A stretch of DNA of 64,000 nt from Pseudomonas sp. GD04091 (GCF_029836165.1 NZ_JAOEBG010000027.1:1-64000), one strand, 5' to 3'; shown: positions 17,968 through 27,532, counted from the stretch's first letter. The notes: generated by a model from the sequence alone, not told the origin. Made by a program: numbers and translations.

Positions 17968-19371
17968 TCAAACAGGAGAGCCGGATAATGCTTTTGCCAG
18001 GACGCCCCATTGCATGGCTGTCTCGGCCCGCGTGCGGATCAGCGAAGCCTGCGCTGACAGCACCCCGGCCTCAGCCTCGGCCACCACCGTGGCGTCCACT
18101 TGTCCCGCCTCGAACAGACGTCGGCTGCGATCGAGCTGACGCTCCGCGACTGCGACACCCTCGGCCTGATGCTCCAGTGCTGCGTGCTGCGTATGCCAAC
18201 CGAGATATGCGTTCTCTACGTCCTGCAAAGCACTCAACAAAGTGCGCTCGAACTCCGCACGGGCAGCTCGGCTGCGCGCCTCTCCGGTCTCGATGCCGGC
18301 ACGGATCGCGCCACCATCGAAGATCGGCAACGACACCCCGGCCCCAAGTGAAAAAATGTTTCCAGTGATGCGGGTTCCCACACTCTCTACGCGCTGCCGT
18401 CCGCCGCTCAGGTCCAACACCAGCCTGGGGAAGCGTTCGCCTTCGGCTGCGTTCCAGCGCGCGGTTTCGGCGGCGAACTTCGCTTCGGCGGCGCGCACGT
18501 CGGGCCGCTCACTCAGCAGGTCCGCAGGTATGCGTGTCGGTGTCCAGTCCGGGACGGCGAGCGACGCAAGAGTTGGGGAAGCTGCAGGCGCTCCGGGCGT
18601 TTGTCCCACTAGTACATCGAGTGCATGCGTCGCCTCGCCGCGCGCACGCCGCAGTTGCTCTTGCTCCACGCGCAGTGCGACGACGCCGGCGCGGGTACGC
18701 TCGATGTCGAAGCCGGTAGCTTGTCCGGCCTCGAACTTCCGTTGCATCAGCAAGACGAGTCGTTCTGCGGATGCCAGCCGCGCCGCGGCTAGCGCTTCGA
18801 GCTCACTGGCTTGGCGCTGCTGCACAGCCGCCGACACTGTTTCAAACGCGACCTGCCACCGCGTGGCAACCCACGCTTGTTCGGCTGCCACCGCATCCAG
18901 GCGCGCACCTTCTGCTGCCTGCGAAAGCCGTCCCGACAGGTCTGCCTCCCACGATGCGGACAACGTGGCGCGGCCATCATTGCCGATTGCAACGTTCTCT
19001 GAATAGTCGCGTCCTCGAGTTGCCTGCGTGCCCGCGGACAACGAGGGGAGCAGGGAGGCCCGTGCTCGCCGCGTGGCGGCCGATGCCTCGTCCACGCGCG
19101 CTCGCGCAATCGTCAGTTCGGTATTGCGCTCCAGCGCCGCCCGGACCAAGGCATTGAGGTGCGGATCGCCGTAGGCCGTCCACCAATCGACGGGAAGAGT
19201 ACGGCGGGACGATTTGTCCAAGATGCCTTCACCTCCCTCTTCATTTGAGAAATGGGCCGGTACATCCAGGCGAGGTGGATCGGCAGAGTGCGGGGCATGG
19301 CTGCAGGCCGCAAGAAGCAGTAGCGGAGAAATCATGGCAATGAGGCGATAGCGTTCAAGAATTTGAGACAT
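17968..19371 (-). CDS. RND efflux outer-membrane factor (NodT/OprM type)
   Basis: The 467-residue lipoprotein starts with MSQILERYRLIAMISPLLLLAACS and contains two OEP repeats (AERNTELTIARARVDEASAA and the NAAEGERFPRLVLDLSGG region). The LPIFDGGAIRAGIETGEARS block is typical of this family. It forms the trimeric exit duct for tripartite pumps. It is transcribed divergently from the tetR-MFP-RND genes, its presumed partners. The start has AAGGAG six bases upstream; the open frame extends 98 codons further but is non-coding. Confidence 0.93.
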   Translation of the reverse strand: MSQILERYRLIAMISPLLLLAACSHAPHSADPPRLDVPAHFSNEEGGEGILDKSSRRTLPVDWWTAYGDPHLNALVRAALERNTELTIARARVDEASAATRRARASLLPSLSAGTQATRGRDYSENVAIGNDGRATLSASWEADLSGRLSQAAEGARLDAVAAEQAWVATRWQVAFETVSAAVQQRQASELEALAAARLASAERLVLLMQRKFEAGQATGFDIERTRAGVVALRVEQEQLRRARGEATHALDVLVGQTPGAPAASPTLASLAVPDWTPTRIPADLLSERPDVRAAEAKFAAETARWNAAEGERFPRLVLDLSGGRQRVESVGTRITGNIFSLGAGVSLPIFDGGAIRAGIETGEARSRAARAEFERTLLSALQDVENAYLGWHTQHAALEHQAEGVAVAERQLDRSRRLFEAGQVDATVVAEAEAGVLSAQASLIRTRAETAMQWGVLAKALSGSPV

Positions 19372-19398
19372 GGCAGCTCCTTGCGTTCCGAAAAAGTC

Positions 19399-19444
19399 TT
19401 GACGGACTGTTGTATGGCTTCTACTATACCGTCTGGACTGTATA
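19399..19444. promoter_or_regulatory. Divergent promoter with TetR operator palindrome
   Basis: On the plus strand TTGACG, a 17-base spacer and TACTAT make a good sigma-70 promoter for tetR. The 20-bp palindrome TATACCGTCTGGACTGTATA (one mismatch per arm) overlaps its -10 box. On the minus strand TTGAGT and GTATAG, 17 bases apart, could serve the outer-membrane factor gene, with the same palindrome in the spacer. One bound repressor could therefore block both directions. Confidence 0.75.
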
Positions 19445-19471
19445 TGACTCAAGCTTTTTTGGAGCACGACC

Positions 19472-20113
19472 ATGCCGCCCCGCGCGAAAACAAAGTTGCC
19501 CCCCCCGTCCACTGCCCATAGCAGCGCCGATGCGCAGCCCGGCCTCCAGCAAGGAGCCCAGCGAACTCGCGACCGCATCCTGCAGGCCGCCCGCGAACTG
19601 GTGCTGGAGGAAGGTGCCAGTCGCTTGACACTGGACGCCGTCGTTGTGCGGGCCGGGTTGAGCAAAGGGGCGTTTCTCTATCACTTCAAGACCAAACGCG
19701 ATTTGTTCGTGACACTGATCGACGAGATGATCCGGGCGTTCGACGCGGTACAAGCCAATCACGAGCGCAGGTTTGCCGGAGATCCGGACCCCTGGCTGTC
19801 GAGCCAGGTGGAAGCGATGCCCGACGACGAGATGCAGAAGATGGGCGCAGCGCTGCTCGCGGCAGCTGCGGAAGATCCAACACTTCTCGACCCACTGCGC
19901 GAGTGGTACCGCGTGCAGTACGAACGCGTGCGTCGATCCCCGCGTGGCACCGAGACCGCGGCACTCATCATGCTGGCATTGGATGGCGCCCTGTTCGCCG
20001 ATCTTCTGGGTTTGCCAATACTCGCACCCGCAGAGCGGCGGCATTTCTTTCGGGCGCTCCAGGATCTCGCCTCGGGCCATCTCGAACTTGTCCCGGCAAA
20101 AGGACGCACATGA
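19472..20113 (+). CDS. TetR-family repressor of the efflux cluster
   Basis: The 213-residue protein has a disordered N-terminal 25 residues. A TetR helix-turn-helix follows (RDRILQAARELVLEEGASRLTLDAVVVRAGLSKGAFLYHFKTKRDLF), then a helical ligand domain. Its stop overlaps the start of the membrane-fusion gene, so the repressor is made with the pump it controls. The palindrome over its promoter fits autoregulation. The inducer is unknown. Confidence 0.92.
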   Translation: MPPRAKTKLPPPSTAHSSADAQPGLQQGAQRTRDRILQAARELVLEEGASRLTLDAVVVRAGLSKGAFLYHFKTKRDLFVTLIDEMIRAFDAVQANHERRFAGDPDPWLSSQVEAMPDDEMQKMGAALLAAAAEDPTLLDPLREWYRVQYERVRRSPRGTETAALIMLALDGALFADLLGLPILAPAERRHFFRALQDLASGHLELVPAKGRT

Positions 20114-21276
20114 GTCGCGTCCGTAGCGGTGTCATGACCGCGTGCGCACCGCGCTCCTTGGCGGTTGCTTGCACACTATCCATTTCGACTCTGCTCTCAG
20201 GGTGCGGAAACTCGCAATCCACCGTATCCGAGCCTCCGCGCGCAGTGAAGCTCGCCGCCGCGCAGTCGGATCTCCCGCATAGCTCTCGCATCGAATTGAC
20301 TGGCTCGGCGCGAGCAACCGAGCGCAGCATCCTAGGATTTGAAACAGGAGGACGGATCGCCAAGTTGAACGTCGACGTGGGTGAACGGTTCTCCCGCGGC
20401 CAAGTCCTGGCAGAACTTGATGCGCAACCTGACCGGCTTCGCGTGACACAAGCGCAAGCATCCCTGGCGGCCGCCGAAGCCGGCCTGATGGATCGACGTG
20501 TACAGACAGATCAACAGCGCCGGTTGCTCGAAAGCGAAGTCATCTCCCCTGCTGCGTTCGAGAGCGCGAAGGCGCAGCTAGCGGTCGCAGAGGGTCAAGC
20601 GCGCACTGCCAAGGCGGCGCTTGGCCTGGCCGAACGAGCACAACGTGGCACGATGATCGTCGCTCCTTTCGATGGTGTCGTGGCGGAAAAGCTGGCTTTG
20701 GCGTTCACCGACATTGCTGCTGGTGCGCCGGTATTTCAGGTCGACGGCGTGCGCAGTGGCACTGAGATCATCGCGAACGCGTCTACTACACAGGCACCTC
20801 ACATAGATGTCGGCCAACGCGCAGAACTGAGCTGGAGCGGAGCCGAACAACCAATCCGAGCGGTGGTACGTCGTGTCGGTCTGCGCGCCGAAAATGGCTC
20901 GCTCCTACCCGTGGTGCTAGTGCCTGAAGATAACGCGCAAGCGCGCGCACTTCGGCCAGGTATTCCCGTACAGGTCGTGCTCGACGCACCTGCGGCAACC
21001 TCCAAGACCTCTCGGCCCGAGACTGTATCCATACCTTATGCCTCGCTGGTGCTCGGCACGAAGCCGGGCGAGGCTTCCGTCTTCGTCTACACCCCTGAAG
21101 ATAAGAAGGTGCACCGTCGCGCGGTGCGCTTCACGCCGGTACAGGAAGGAGACAGCGCGCGCGTCCTCGCTGGACTCAAGCCCGGCGAGACGGTGGTTGC
21201 CGCCGGAGGAGGATGGCTCACCGATGGACAGCCAGTGACACCACTGGAAGCCACCACTCAATTGACCAAGCGCTAA
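20110..21276 (+). CDS. RND efflux periplasmic adaptor (membrane-fusion protein)
   Basis: The 388-residue lipoprotein has the signal LSISTLLSGCGNS. It contains a biotinyl-lipoyl half-motif (ILGFETGGRIAKLNVDVGERFSRGQVLAELD), an alpha-hairpin (residues 105-180), a second lipoyl half (GTMIVAPFDGVVAEKLALAFTDIAAGAPVFQV) and a beta-barrel/MPD end. It bridges the RND pump to the outer-membrane factor. The true start is the MSRVRSG codon overlapping tetR by ATGA; the frame is open much further upstream, inside tetR. Confidence 0.93.
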   Translation: MSRVRSGVMTACAPRSLAVACTLSISTLLSGCGNSQSTVSEPPRAVKLAAAQSDLPHSSRIELTGSARATERSILGFETGGRIAKLNVDVGERFSRGQVLAELDAQPDRLRVTQAQASLAAAEAGLMDRRVQTDQQRRLLESEVISPAAFESAKAQLAVAEGQARTAKAALGLAERAQRGTMIVAPFDGVVAEKLALAFTDIAAGAPVFQVDGVRSGTEIIANASTTQAPHIDVGQRAELSWSGAEQPIRAVVRRVGLRAENGSLLPVVLVPEDNAQARALRPGIPVQVVLDAPAATSKTSRPETVSIPYASLVLGTKPGEASVFVYTPEDKKVHRRAVRFTPVQEGDSARVLAGLKPGETVVAAGGGWLTDGQPVTPLEATTQLTKR

Positions 21277-21300
21277 CGCGATCCACCAGGTTACTTCATC

Positions 21301-24300
21301 ATGAAGATCACCGAGATGGCGCTGCGCGCCAGTCGACTTACCTACTTTGTAGCGCTCATCATTTTCGTCGCCGGCATCGCGACCTTCCTGAATTTTCCTT
21401 CTCAGGAGGAGCCGACTGTCACGGTCCGCGATGCGATGGTCACGGCGTTGAACCCGGGGCTGCCCGCCGAACGCGTTGAGCAACTCATTGCCCGGCCGAT
21501 CGAGGAGCGCTTGCGCGAACTGGCAGAGGTCAAGCGCGTGACGAGCACCGTGCGCGCAGGCAGCGCCATGATCCAGGTCACGATCTGGGACCGCTACACC
21601 GACTTGGCACCGATCTGGCAGCGCGTCCGGGCCAAGGTCGCCGATTCGAAGGATGCCTTACCACAGAGCACGATGGGGCCTTTCGTCGACGAAGACTTCG
21701 GCCGCGTCGCGGTTGCCTCGATTGCGGTCACTGCACCAGGTTACTCCATGAGCGAGATGCGCGTCGCGCTCAAGCAGATGCGCGACCGCCTGTACACCGT
21801 GCCTGGTATTGAGCGCATCACTTTCTACGGCCTGCAGGAAGAGCGCGTCTATCTCGAATTCGATCGGCCTAGGCTCGCGCGATTGGAGCTGACACCACAG
21901 GGGGTGATCGACCAACTCGTCAAACAGAACGTCGTCGCTTCGGGTGGACAAATTGTTGTCGGCGGCATCAATGCAACCTTGGCGGTCAGTGGCGAAGTGC
22001 GTGACGCTCCCTCCCTGCGAGCAATGCCGATCGCGCTGCCACGACCGCAAAGTAGTACGGCGCCCGTGCCGACGATCGCATTGGGTGAACTGGCGCAGGT
22101 GAGTGTGCGGCCAGCCGATCCGCCGGAATCTGCTGCCATCTACAAAGGCCAGCCCGCTGTCGTCATGGCGGTTTCGATGGCCTCCGGTCAGAACGTGGAG
22201 CAGTTCGGAAAAGCGCTCAAAGCACGGGTTGCAGACCAGGAGAAGCTGCTGCCGGCGGGTTTCGATCTGTCATACGTCACTTTCCAGGCCGATGTCGTCA
22301 AGCACGAGATGGGCAAAATGAACCACGTCATGATGGAGACGATCATCGTCGTCCTCGGTGTCGTCGTGCTATTTCTCGGTTGGCGCACCGGGATCATCGT
22401 GGGCATGATCGTGCCGTTGACGATCCTCAGTGCACTCATCGTCATGCGCGCGATGAACATCGAGCTTCAGAACGTCTCGATGGGCGCCATCATCATTGCG
22501 CTCGGCTTGTTGGTGGACAACGGCATTGTGATTGCCGAAGACATCGAACGCCGCCTGGCCGGTGGCGAAGATCGTAAGCATGCCTGCCTCGAGGCGGGCC
22601 GCACGCTCGCCATTCCGCTGCTCACGTCCTCGCTCGTGATCGTGATCGTGTTCTCGCCGTTCTTTTTTGGCCAGAACGCCACGAGCGAGTATCTGCACAA
22701 TCTCGTGGTCGTGCTGGCACTGACGTTGTTCGCTTCGTGGCTGCTGTGCCTGACTGTCACGCCCCTATTGTGCTACCACTTCGCCAAACCCCATCACAAG
22801 CAGGAGCAGGGCGACGCCTATGACACCCGCTTCTACCGTGGCTACCGGCGCGTACTGGAGTGGGTGCTCCACCATAAGGCGGTCTATGTAGCGTCGATGA
22901 TCGCGGCGCTTGCCATTGCGCTGTATGGCTTCACCACCCTGCCGTACGATTTCATGCCCAAGTCCGACCGGCTTCAGTTCCAGATTCCGGTGCAGCTCGC
23001 CCCCGGTACCGACTCGCGCGAAACGCTCGCCCGCGTGAAGCAGATCAGTGGTTGGCTGGGCGACACGAACATCAATCCAGAAGTCTCCGATCACATCGGC
23101 TACGTCGCCGATGGTGGCCCGCGCTTCATCCTTAGCCTGAATCCACCACTGCCGGCATCGAACATCGCGTACTTCGTTGTCACATTGAAGCCGAAGAGCG
23201 ACATCGACGCCGTCCTCGCCCGCACCCGCAGCTACTTTGCGCAAGCACATGGCGACGTGCGCGCCGAGCCCAAGCGTTTCTCGCTCGGTGCGACCGAGTC
23301 AGGGACTGCCATTTATCGCGTCAGCGGTCCGGATGAGGAGGTATTGTTGGGGGCCGCGTCCAAAATCGAAGCAGCGCTGCGCAAGCTGCCCGGCACCATC
23401 AACGTCAAGAACGATTGGGATACGCGCGTTGGCCGCATCGACGTACGGGTCGACCAGGACCGCGCGCGTCGGGCGGGCGTGACGACTGAAGACATCGCTG
23501 GCGGGCTGGATGTCCGCTACAGCGGCAGATCGATCTCGGTTATTCGCGACGGTGACACCTCCGTCCCGATCGTCCTGCGCAGTATCGTAAGCGAGCGTCG
23601 CAGCACGGCAGACGTAGGCGCGACGCTCATCTATCCCACCAACGGCGGTCCAGCGGTGACGCTGGCTCAGGTCGCAGACGTATCGCTCGCGAGCGAGCCC
23701 TCGGTCATCCAACGGCGCAATCTCATCCGCACGATCACCGTGCAAGGACAGAACACCTCTTACACCGCCCAGGAGATCATCAACCGCCTGGCGCCTAGCG
23801 TCGCTGCCCTGGACCTGCCCGCGGGCTACTCGGTTGAACTTGGCGGCGAGATCGAGGAAGCCGCCGAATCGAACGCCGCGCTGTCGACCTACATGCCCCT
23901 CGCATTTCTGGCGATGCTGATGCTGTTCGTATGGCAGTTCAATTCTTTCCGCAAGCTCGGTGTGATCCTCGCGACGATCCCTTTCACGCTTATCGGCGTG
24001 GTATTGGCTCTGAAGCTGACCGGCACACCTTTCAGCTTCATGGCGACCTTCGGCGTACTGGCCCTGTTCGGGATCATTGTCAACAACGCCGTGCTCTTGC
24101 TGGAACGCATCGACCAGGGGCTAGCGGAAGGCCTGCCACGCCATGAAGCCTTGGTTGGGGCCGCGATACAACGGCTTCGTCCAATCGTGATGACCAAGGT
24201 CACCTGCATTTCGGGACTGGTGCCACTCATGCTCTTCTCCGGACCATTATGGAAAGGGATGGCGATCGCGATGATCGGTGGGCTGGCACTCGGAACGCTG

Positions 24301-24405
24301 GTGACGTTGGGCTTGATTCCGCTGCTTTACGAAGTCCTGTTTGGAATCAAGCGAATTGGGCCGTGGAACCTGAGTGTCGCCACCGCGCATGGAGATCGCT
24401 CATGA
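21301..24405 (+). CDS. RND multidrug efflux permease (HAE-1, TriC-like)
   Basis: The 1034-residue protein has the AcrB layout: helix 1 (LTYFVALIIFVAGIATFLNF), a periplasmic loop, helices 2-6 with GLLVDNGIVIAEDIERRL in helix 4, a second large loop, and helices 8-12 (MATFGVLALFGIIVNNAVLL). The helix-4 Asp of the proton relay is present. Similarity in feel is to TriC-type pumps for triclosan and other hydrophobic compounds, which is an inference. It lies 24 bases after the adaptor gene and overlaps the SMR-like gene. Confidence 0.95.
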   Translation: MKITEMALRASRLTYFVALIIFVAGIATFLNFPSQEEPTVTVRDAMVTALNPGLPAERVEQLIARPIEERLRELAEVKRVTSTVRAGSAMIQVTIWDRYTDLAPIWQRVRAKVADSKDALPQSTMGPFVDEDFGRVAVASIAVTAPGYSMSEMRVALKQMRDRLYTVPGIERITFYGLQEERVYLEFDRPRLARLELTPQGVIDQLVKQNVVASGGQIVVGGINATLAVSGEVRDAPSLRAMPIALPRPQSSTAPVPTIALGELAQVSVRPADPPESAAIYKGQPAVVMAVSMASGQNVEQFGKALKARVADQEKLLPAGFDLSYVTFQADVVKHEMGKMNHVMMETIIVVLGVVVLFLGWRTGIIVGMIVPLTILSALIVMRAMNIELQNVSMGAIIIALGLLVDNGIVIAEDIERRLAGGEDRKHACLEAGRTLAIPLLTSSLVIVIVFSPFFFGQNATSEYLHNLVVVLALTLFASWLLCLTVTPLLCYHFAKPHHKQEQGDAYDTRFYRGYRRVLEWVLHHKAVYVASMIAALAIALYGFTTLPYDFMPKSDRLQFQIPVQLAPGTDSRETLARVKQISGWLGDTNINPEVSDHIGYVADGGPRFILSLNPPLPASNIAYFVVTLKPKSDIDAVLARTRSYFAQAHGDVRAEPKRFSLGATESGTAIYRVSGPDEEVLLGAASKIEAALRKLPGTINVKNDWDTRVGRIDVRVDQDRARRAGVTTEDIAGGLDVRYSGRSISVIRDGDTSVPIVLRSIVSERRSTADVGATLIYPTNGGPAVTLAQVADVSLASEPSVIQRRNLIRTITVQGQNTSYTAQEIINRLAPSVAALDLPAGYSVELGGEIEEAAESNAALSTYMPLAFLAMLMLFVWQFNSFRKLGVILATIPFTLIGVVLALKLTGTPFSFMATFGVLALFGIIVNNAVLLLERIDQGLAEGLPRHEALVGAAIQRLRPIVMTKVTCISGLVPLMLFSGPLWKGMAIAMIGGLALGTLVTLGLIPLLYEVLFGIKRIGPWNLSVATAHGDRS

Positions 24406-24833
24406 GTCTCTTGCGAGCCGCCGCGTGCTGCGCATTCTCAGAATTCGTATGCACCCACGCTTCATGCGTATGTCTCGCTAGGCTTATGCGATTCAGCACC
24501 CATCCGCTGATCTGGAAATCCTGGTCGATTGTCATTGCCGCAGGGGTTCTAGGAGCGGGCTATCCACTGGGCCTGCGGGCCATCACGGCGGGCGGTCCGA
24601 TGCGCTGGGTCGGCCTCTGTGTGGCAGTGACGTGCATGGCGGCCAGCGGCGCACTTTTGTGGTTCGCGCTCAAGCGGATTCCGATCAGCGCGGCCTCTGC
24701 AGCCTGGGCAGGAATCGGGCTACTTGGAAACTTGGGCGTCGGCGCCCTCCTACTAGGCGATGTCGCATCGGTAACGCGCTGGTCTGGCACCGCCCTCATC
24801 GCAGCAGGCATTGCCTGTCTTAGTTTCGTTTGA
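24402..24833 (+). CDS. SMR-like membrane protein lacking the essential glutamate
   Basis: From the ATG overlapping the RND stop, the product is 143 residues; an internal start at MRFSTHPL gives 115. Its last 105 residues align along their length with the SugE/Gdx protein at 16297-16614: AGVLGAGYPLGLR against AGLFEIGWPVGLK, and ASGALLWFALKRIPISAASAAWAGIG against ISGAFLWLAQRQIPIGTAYAVWTGIG. The invariant proton/substrate glutamate of helix 1 is Gly (codon GGA at 24552). It could be a non-transporting pump partner or a decaying gene. Confidence 0.8.
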   Translation: MSLLRAAACCAFSEFVCTHASCVCLARLMRFSTHPLIWKSWSIVIAAGVLGAGYPLGLRAITAGGPMRWVGLCVAVTCMAASGALLWFALKRIPISAASAAWAGIGLLGNLGVGALLLGDVASVTRWSGTALIAAGIACLSFV

Positions 24834-24848
24834 TCAAGGAGACCCATT

Positions 24849-25469
24849 ATGAAGAGCAAAACTGCATTGATCCGCGGCGGCATCTTTTTTTGCGTAGCAG
24901 GCGCGCTCTCTGGATGCGCGACCAACAGCATGACGCGCTCCGGATTTCTCGGCGACTACGAGAAGTTATCGCCGACACGATACGAGAACGTACTGATGTA
25001 CCGCGCAGCGGGATTCGAGCCCAAGCGTTATGCCGCTGTCGTGGTGGAAGAAGCGCAGATCAAGACCGCCTCGGGTCGCATCGATGGGCTCGATGACGCG
25101 CAGCAGCGCGAAGTGCTAGACCATGTGACGAGCGAACTGAAACGCCAGGAAGGCAAAAGTCCCGCCCCCCCAGGTGGCGCGGGACAGGTTCGGGTGCGTG
25201 TAGCGGTCACCGAACTGCAGACACCGAATCGGGCAGTCAATGCAATGACGACCCTGCTGGTTGGACCCGTGACGACGGGTGGTGCCAGCCTAGAGTTCGA
25301 AGCAGTCGATTTAAGGACGGGACGCCGGGTTGCTGCCGCCAGTTGCTTCGAGCGCGGCAACGTCATTAAAGAGTTCGCCGGTTCGTACACATTGCTGGGT
25401 CATGCCAAAGCGGCGATCACGAACTGCATCGAGCGCATCGACAGCGCTTGGCGGGACACGCAGCCATGA
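24849..25469 (+). CDS. DUF3313 family lipoprotein
   Basis: The 206-residue protein has a lipoprotein signal (GGIFFCVAGALSGCATN). The DUF3313 pattern MTRSGFLGDYEKLSPTRYENVLMYRAAGFEPKRYAAVVVEEAQIK follows, then a mixed alpha/beta domain with AVTELQTPNRAVNAMTTLLVGPVTTGGASLEFEAVDLRTG. The function of the family is unknown; it often lies near envelope transport genes. AAGGAG precedes the start, and the stop overlaps the MlaE-like gene. Confidence 0.85.
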   Translation: MKSKTALIRGGIFFCVAGALSGCATNSMTRSGFLGDYEKLSPTRYENVLMYRAAGFEPKRYAAVVVEEAQIKTASGRIDGLDDAQQREVLDHVTSELKRQEGKSPAPPGGAGQVRVRVAVTELQTPNRAVNAMTTLLVGPVTTGGASLEFEAVDLRTGRRVAAASCFERGNVIKEFAGSYTLLGHAKAAITNCIERIDSAWRDTQP

Positions 25470-26623
25470 GCAACGCTTCACAGGCTTGGCTCCGGCAGGA
25501 TGCCATGGTCGGCGGTGATCACAAATGGCTGGCGGGTGGCGACTGGACGATAGAGCACTACGCCAGTCTGGCAAAATCCGTGTCCGCCGCCCGCATCAGT
25601 CATGCCGAGGGGTACGCCACTCCCTTACTCGACTGGACGCAAGTCCAGAGACTGGACACCGCCGGCGCGGCTCTGCTGGTGGAAATTCTCGGGCCAGACT
25701 CGATACTCGACCGGCCGGAGGCAGCTCCAAATCTGTCCTCGGATCGCCTCGCCCTAATGAGAGCGCTGGCCGCCGCTGCTACCGATCAGCAGAAGACGGA
25801 GAAAGCAGCGGTGAGCGGGAATCCTCTGCTCCGCGGTCTGGGACGCATAGGCCTGACCTTGGAACAGGGCTGTCGTGCGTGTCTTGGTCTGGCCGGGTTC
25901 GTGGGCCAGATCATCGAAACATGGAGCCGTACCGTTCGTCACCCGCGTCGCTGGCGCGCGACCTCGGTGATCGCTCAAATCCAGCGATCAGCGGTGGACG
26001 CCATTCCCATCGTGGCGCTACTGAGCTTCATGGTAGGAATGGTGGTGGCGTTCCTGGGAGCAACGGTGCTGGCCAACTTCGGTGCGAGCATCTTCTCGGT
26101 GCATCTGGTCGCCTTCTCGTTCATGCGCGAGTTCGGAGTGCTGCTCCCGGCCATATTGATTGCAGGCCGTACCGCAAGCGCGTACACCGCCCAAATCGGT
26201 TCGATGAAGGCAAATGAAGAGATCGATGCGCTTCGCTCCAACGCGCTCGACCCCATCGAGTTACTGGTGCTGCCACGCGTGCTGGCGCTTCTTGTGTCCT
26301 TGCCACTGCTCACCTTAGTAGGCATCTTGGCTGGCATTGCGGGCGGCGCCACCGTATGCGCACTGAGCTTGGAAATTCCTCCCGCACAGTTCCTTGCCAT
26401 CGTGCAGGAAAAAATCGAGGTGCGCCATTTTCTTGTCGGAATGAGCAAGTCCCCGCTCTTCGCGGTGATGATCGCCGCTATCGGCTGCCATGAAGGGTTC
26501 AAGGTCGCCGGTAGCGCTGAGTCGGTAGGCGACCACACGACGTCTAGTGTCGTGCAATCAATCTTCATGGTGATCCTGATAGACGCCATCGCTGCACTGT
26601 TCTTCATGGAGATGGGCTGGTGA
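25466..26623 (+). CDS. MlaE-like ABC permease with N-terminal STAS-like domain
   Basis: The 385-residue protein has a STAS-like first 110 residues (DWTQVQRLDTAGAALLVEILG). The MlaE permease domain follows, with IQRSAVDAIPIVALLSFMVGMVVAFLGA, the cytoplasmic motif QIGSMKANEEIDALRSNALDPIELLVLPRVLA, and PLFAVMIAAIGCHEGFKVAGSAESVG. MlaE proteins move phospholipids or hydrophobic solutes between the inner membrane and an MCE ring. Fusing the STAS part (MlaB-like) to the permease is a known variant. It overlaps the genes on both sides. Confidence 0.93.
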   Translation: MSNASQAWLRQDAMVGGDHKWLAGGDWTIEHYASLAKSVSAARISHAEGYATPLLDWTQVQRLDTAGAALLVEILGPDSILDRPEAAPNLSSDRLALMRALAAAATDQQKTEKAAVSGNPLLRGLGRIGLTLEQGCRACLGLAGFVGQIIETWSRTVRHPRRWRATSVIAQIQRSAVDAIPIVALLSFMVGMVVAFLGATVLANFGASIFSVHLVAFSFMREFGVLLPAILIAGRTASAYTAQIGSMKANEEIDALRSNALDPIELLVLPRVLALLVSLPLLTLVGILAGIAGGATVCALSLEIPPAQFLAIVQEKIEVRHFLVGMSKSPLFAVMIAAIGCHEGFKVAGSAESVGDHTTSSVVQSIFMVILIDAIAALFFMEMGW

Positions 26624-27441
26624 GCGCGGTGAAGCAAGACACCGACAACGGTGTGCGACACGCTATTGAAGTGCGCGGCCTGGACAACAGGTTTGGAACC
26701 CAGCAGGTCCATCAGGACCTAGACCTGGACGTGCGGCGCGGGGAAATCCTTGGCGTGGTGGGAGGGTCAGGCACCGGGAAATCCGTGCTCTTGCGTAGCG
26801 TCGTCGGGCTGCAGAAGCCGCATTCGGGCGTGGTCCGTATCGGGGGGCGCGACCTACTGCGAGCCCAATGGCTTGCGCGCGCGCGTATGGAGCGAAGGTT
26901 CGGCATTCTGTTCCAGAAGGGCGCGTTGTATTCATCGCTGACCGTCTTGGAGAACGTCGCTCTTCCTTTGATCGAGCATGTCGGTCTGGCGCGGCCTCTT
27001 GCCGAGCGTTTGGCAAGAAGCAAGCTGGGCTTGGTGGGGTTGCCTGCCGGAGCGGGAGACAAGTATCCGGCCTCGTTGTCCGGAGGCATGGTGAAACGAG
27101 CAGCACTGGCGAGAGCCTTGGCGCTTGATGCGAACATCCTGTTTCTTGACGAACCCACCGCAGGACTGGATCCAATCGGGGCTGCATCTTTCGACCAATT
27201 GATTCTGACCCTGCGCAATGCACTGGGCCTCACGGTGTTTCTGGTAACCCACGACCTCGATACGCTGTACACCATATGCGACCGTGTCGCGGTCCTGGCG
27301 AACCAGAAGGTACTCATCAACGACGGCATCGAGGCAGTCGAGCGCTTCAAGCACCCGTGGATACAGGAATACTTTCACGGCCCCCGTGGCCGTGCGGCCG
27401 CACAGGCCACTGGTGCTTCCAGCCAAGAGACGCAGCCATGA
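26620..27441 (+). CDS. MlaF-like ABC transporter ATPase
   Basis: The 273-residue ATPase has Walker A GGSGTGKSVLLRSVVG, signature YPASLSGGMVKRAALARALALD, Walker B ILFLDEPTAGLDPIGA and the H-loop FLVTHDLDTLY. It would energise the MlaE-like permease. The start is GTG, overlapping the permease stop (the TGGTGA junction), so coupling is expected. The 91-base gap after it contains only a doubtful 30-codon frame. Confidence 0.94.
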   Translation: MSAVKQDTDNGVRHAIEVRGLDNRFGTQQVHQDLDLDVRRGEILGVVGGSGTGKSVLLRSVVGLQKPHSGVVRIGGRDLLRAQWLARARMERRFGILFQKGALYSSLTVLENVALPLIEHVGLARPLAERLARSKLGLVGLPAGAGDKYPASLSGGMVKRAALARALALDANILFLDEPTAGLDPIGAASFDQLILTLRNALGLTVFLVTHDLDTLYTICDRVAVLANQKVLINDGIEAVERFKHPWIQEYFHGPRGRAAAQATGASSQETQP

Positions 27442-27532
27442 AACCCCTCCGCATCTGCATCATTCTTCCGTCGCGCACGCATTGGGCTGGGCGCACGCAA
27501 TATTTAAACTCTGAGAACGAGGTGGTCTGATC

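Noticed and set aside
27438..27530. A 30-codon frame overlapping the end of the MlaF-like gene
   Set aside because: It has coupled-start geometry, but no recognisable sequence and no hydrophobic or charged pattern suggesting a real small protein.
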